From contig CATPCA010000240.1 of assembly GCA_955652545.1 (NCBI GenBank), positions 1 through 6,736 of the forward strand: a stretch of DNA of 6,736 nt. The letters are read 5' to 3'. The number at the start of each line of letters is the position of its first letter. Positions within the stretch are counted from its first letter, which is position 1. This DNA is from Candidatus Dormiibacterota bacterium (GTDB taxonomy: Bacteria; Chloroflexota; Dormibacteria; UBA8260). The notes beneath the pieces were generated by a model that was not told where the DNA came from, searched no databases, and was given only the letters and a program-made list of their open reading frames with translations. A program made the position numbers and the translations under genes. This document shows positions 4,634-6,736 of the stretch, piece after piece.

Positions 4634-6736
4634 GCAGCGCGCGCGCGACACTGCGACGTTCATGCGATTGCGCGAGTAGAGGAACTCCATTCCTCGCGGC
4701 ACATCCTCGGCGAGCGACGTCGCCATCGAGTAGATGACCACGGCCGCCTCCTGCCCCTGGAAGCGGTCGACCGTGCCGACGGCGACGTCCACCGGAACGG
4801 CGCCGCGCAATGTCGCCACGTGCGCGTTGTACGGTGCGACCACCAGCACGTCCGCGGCGGTGAGAGGCCGCTCGAGTCCGTCGCGGTCGACCCAGCTTCG
4901 GCCGACCAGGCGCTCGACGATCCCGGCCACCGCCATAGCCTCCTGCTCGGACGCGGACCGGTTGCCGGCGTGCGCGACGGGCAGCCAGCGCAGACCGGTT
5001 CCGGCCAGCGCGTCATCGCCGATGACTCTCTGGCGCGCGCAATCCGGGTTGGAGACAAGGCGTGAGTCGTAGAAGTTGTCTGAGATGTACGCACACACGT
5101 CAGGATGCATGCGCCAGGTGACGTCGAGGAAGAGGCCGCGCTCGTCCGGAATCGTCTCGTGGTCACCCACCAGGTGAGCCAGCGCCGAGACCTCCGCGCC
5201 GGCAGGGTGCACGCCCTGCGACGGCTGTTCGAGTTGCTGCGGGTCGCCGAGCAGCACGATGTTGCGGGCGCACCCGCCGACCGCGACGACATTGGCCAGC
5301 GAGAGCTGGCCGGCCTCGTCGACGAACAGGGTGTCGAACCTGCTGTCGATATCCTCACGGGCGAAGAGCCAGGCGGTGCCGGCGATGATGTCGACCTCGT
5401 TGCCATCGAGCGCTGCGACCACTGCGTCATTGGCGGTGACGCAGTGCACGAAGTCGTCATCGCAACCACGCCCGTCGCTCTTCTGCACGATCCGCAGCGT
5501 CACACCGCGACGCCTCGCCTCCGTGCACACGCTGCGCAGCAGATGGGTGATCGCCCGGTGGGAGAGCGCGGTGACGGCGACGCGCCGTCGCGGGCCGGCG
5601 GTGACCAGGTCGACGATGGCCATGGCCCCCGTGTATGTCTTGCCAGAGCCCGGCGGCCCCTGAACGGGCAGGCAGGTGGAGTCGGCGTCACGGATCGACC
5701 GCCGGGCGGCGCTGCCGACGTCCTCCGTGGCACGGCGGAGCGCTTCCCCGTCGCGCACACCGCCGATGCGCGGTCGGTGGCGCAGCAGGAGATCGCGAAC
5801 GGCGCGGAAGTTGCCGGGCGAATCGACGCCGTGGTCGGAGACCCATCTGCCGACACGCAGCAGCGCGTCGCGCTGCTCGTTGCCGGCGGGCGGACCGCCC
5901 GGAATCAACGCAGTCGGCAGTGGGTCGATGCCAACGCGCTTGAGAACCACCCAACCGGCGGCGGTGTCGATGTCATGGATCTTGCCCAGCCGCCTCGGTA
6001 ATTTGCCGCCGGCGCCGTCGTCGTCGGTGCGGGAGTCCTCGACGCTGTCGCCGACACCCAACTTGGTCTCCTGCGGCGGGAACCTGAAGCGGAACAGGTT
6101 GGACCTGGTGTCGGTGCTGGTCACGCTGTCGAAGACAAGACCACCGAGCGCCGCCGCGTCCTCGATGAGGTCATCGTCGGAATTGTCCTGGCGCGCGAAG
6201 TATTCCCACCACTGCGGTTTGGCGTCGCGACGGTGCCAGTCGAGGAGCGCCGCGAGCAGCGACCGCGCGCGCTGCGCGTCGGTCTGGGCCGACCCGTCCA
6301 CGGGGATGTCCGCGGTGAGCTCGGTCGCGAGGGCCTCCACCATCGCAGTGCCGGCCGCGATGCTCTCGGACGCGGTGCCGTCGCGCGGCTCTGGCCGTGG
6401 CGCCACGACACTGGTGACGCGCTCCAGGTCATCACGTCGTGATTCCAGCCAGCCGCGCAGTCCGACGAGCGACCGGCAGTCATCCTCGTTGTAGACACGG
6501 ATCGACTCGAGGATCTCGTCGTCGGGCGACTCCAGCCAGGCCTCGTACTCGACGATGCTCGACCCGGCGTCAGTGACGCGCCCGGCGCGCTCGCCCATGT
6601 ACAGCGGCTCGAGCTTCTTGATCGAGTACGACTCCACGCCAACGCGCACCCCCTGTCTGACGACGCGGTAGAGATCGATGAACACCCCGCCGCGGAGCAG
6701 CTCATCCACCTCCTCCTCGCGCGTGGCGTGACGACC
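4475..6736 (-). CDS. TM0106-type RNase H-fold nuclease fused to UPF1/DNA2-like SF1 helicase (5' end outside window)
   Basis: All 753 codons are open from the window edge. A GTG at 6709 is an internal valine: GRHATREEE before it and the following LLRGGVFIDLYRVVRQG match the family without a break. Counting from the first codon in the window, residues 1-100 are the end of a TM0106-like RNase H-fold nuclease, with YNEDDC (82-87) and a WLE helix. After a linker comes FPPQETKLGVGD (219-230), a family motif. The helicase follows: Walker A GPPGSGKT (360-367), Walker B DEAGQ (473-477), motif III GDPQQ (497-501), RMHP (542-545), motif V DRFQGQE (657-663) and motif VI NRMNVAVSRAR (690-700). All key residues are present, so it should be an active ATP-dependent helicase joined to a nuclease, acting on DNA or RNA. 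The substrate is not known from sequence; repair, RNA turnover or defence are options. The last 159 bases overlap the opposite gene. Confidence 0.94.
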   Translation of the reverse strand, partial: GRHATREEEVDELLRGGVFIDLYRVVRQGVRVGVESYSIKKLEPLYMGERAGRVTDAGSSIVEYEAWLESPDDEILESIRVYNEDDCRSLVGLRGWLESRRDDLERVTSVVAPRPEPRDGTASESIAAGTAMVEALATELTADIPVDGSAQTDAQRARSLLAALLDWHRRDAKPQWWEYFARQDNSDDDLIEDAAALGGLVFDSVTSTDTRSNLFRFRFPPQETKLGVGDSVEDSRTDDDGAGGKLPRRLGKIHDIDTAAGWVVLKRVGIDPLPTALIPGGPPAGNEQRDALLRVGRWVSDHGVDSPGNFRAVRDLLLRHRPRIGGVRDGEALRRATEDVGSAARRSIRDADSTCLPVQGPPGSGKTYTGAMAIVDLVTAGPRRRVAVTALSHRAITHLLRSVCTEARRRGVTLRIVQKSDGRGCDDDFVHCVTANDAVVAALDGNEVDIIAGTAWLFAREDIDSRFDTLFVDEAGQLSLANVVAVGGCARNIVLLGDPQQLEQPSQGVHPAGAEVSALAHLVGDHETIPDERGLFLDVTWRMHPDVCAYISDNFYDSRLVSNPDCARQRVIGDDALAGTGLRWLPVAHAGNRSASEQEAMAVAGIVERLVGRSWVDRDGLERPLTAADVLVVAPYNAHVATLRGAVPVDVAVGTVDRFQGQEAAVVIYSMATSLAEDVPRGMEFLYSRNRMNVAVSRARCLAVLVCSPDLLRVACSTAAQIPLANALCSFVERSLRLDRLSPAADRLELALF

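Noticed and set aside
5105..6494. Long plus-strand frames of 298 and 272 codons
   Set aside because: They lie antisense to the helicase, whose motifs are all intact. Such shadow frames are common in high-GC DNA.
6707..6709. GTG as start of the nuclease-helicase, with GAGGAGGAG resembling a ribosome binding site
   Set aside because: The GAGGAGGAG encodes the Glu triplet of the conserved TREEEVD motif, and the frame continues open to the window edge.

Overview
The window is high-GC DNA with strong GC bias at third codon positions, leaderless-type promoter geometry and gene families common in Actinomycetota. A high-GC Gram-positive actinobacterium is the likely source, but no marker in the window fixes the class or genus. 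The layout looks like ordinary chromosome: small transcription units on both strands, with no transposase, integrase, CRISPR array or phage gene.

Left part (1-1000). A minus-strand gene leaving the window at its 3' end encodes the N-terminus of a TreT-like trehalose synthase/glycosyltransferase, with a plausible promoter at 355-382. Between it and a plus-strand tRNA-Leu(CAA) at 467-549 lies an 8-bp inverted repeat. Next comes a 64-residue minus-strand protein with a C-x4-C...H-x2-H pattern and a good ribosome binding site. A 200-bp divergent spacer then carries a strong 9-bp hairpin.

Middle (997-2701). A 119-residue VOC/glyoxalase-like protein on the plus strand converges on a two-gene minus-strand operon. 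In that operon a TetR-family regulator overlaps a five-helix membrane protein by one base (TGATG). The promoter in front of the TetR gene places the likely transcript start on a GTG codon, and an inverted repeat covers the start region. This suggests a leaderless, self-repressed operon.

Right part (2702-6736). A gap of about 600 bp with no convincing gene leads, through a good promoter at 3159-3187 and a leader of about 112 nt, to a small stand-alone LuxR/GerE DNA-binding protein. Downstream on the same strand is a two-helix membrane protein with an alanine-rich coiled coil and a basic tail containing an 18-bp tandem repeat. Its 3' end overlaps, tail to tail by 159 bp, a large minus-strand gene. 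That gene encodes a TM0106-type RNase H-fold nuclease fused to a UPF1/DNA2-like SF1 helicase and runs off the right edge, so its 5' part is missing.

The most unusual points are the 159-bp antisense overlap, the 18/36-bp repeat, the leaderless TetR promoter/operator arrangement, the small putative zinc-binding protein and the inverted repeat beside the tRNA. I see no convincing new multi-gene system. The nuclease-helicase is the most system-like component, but its family is widespread.
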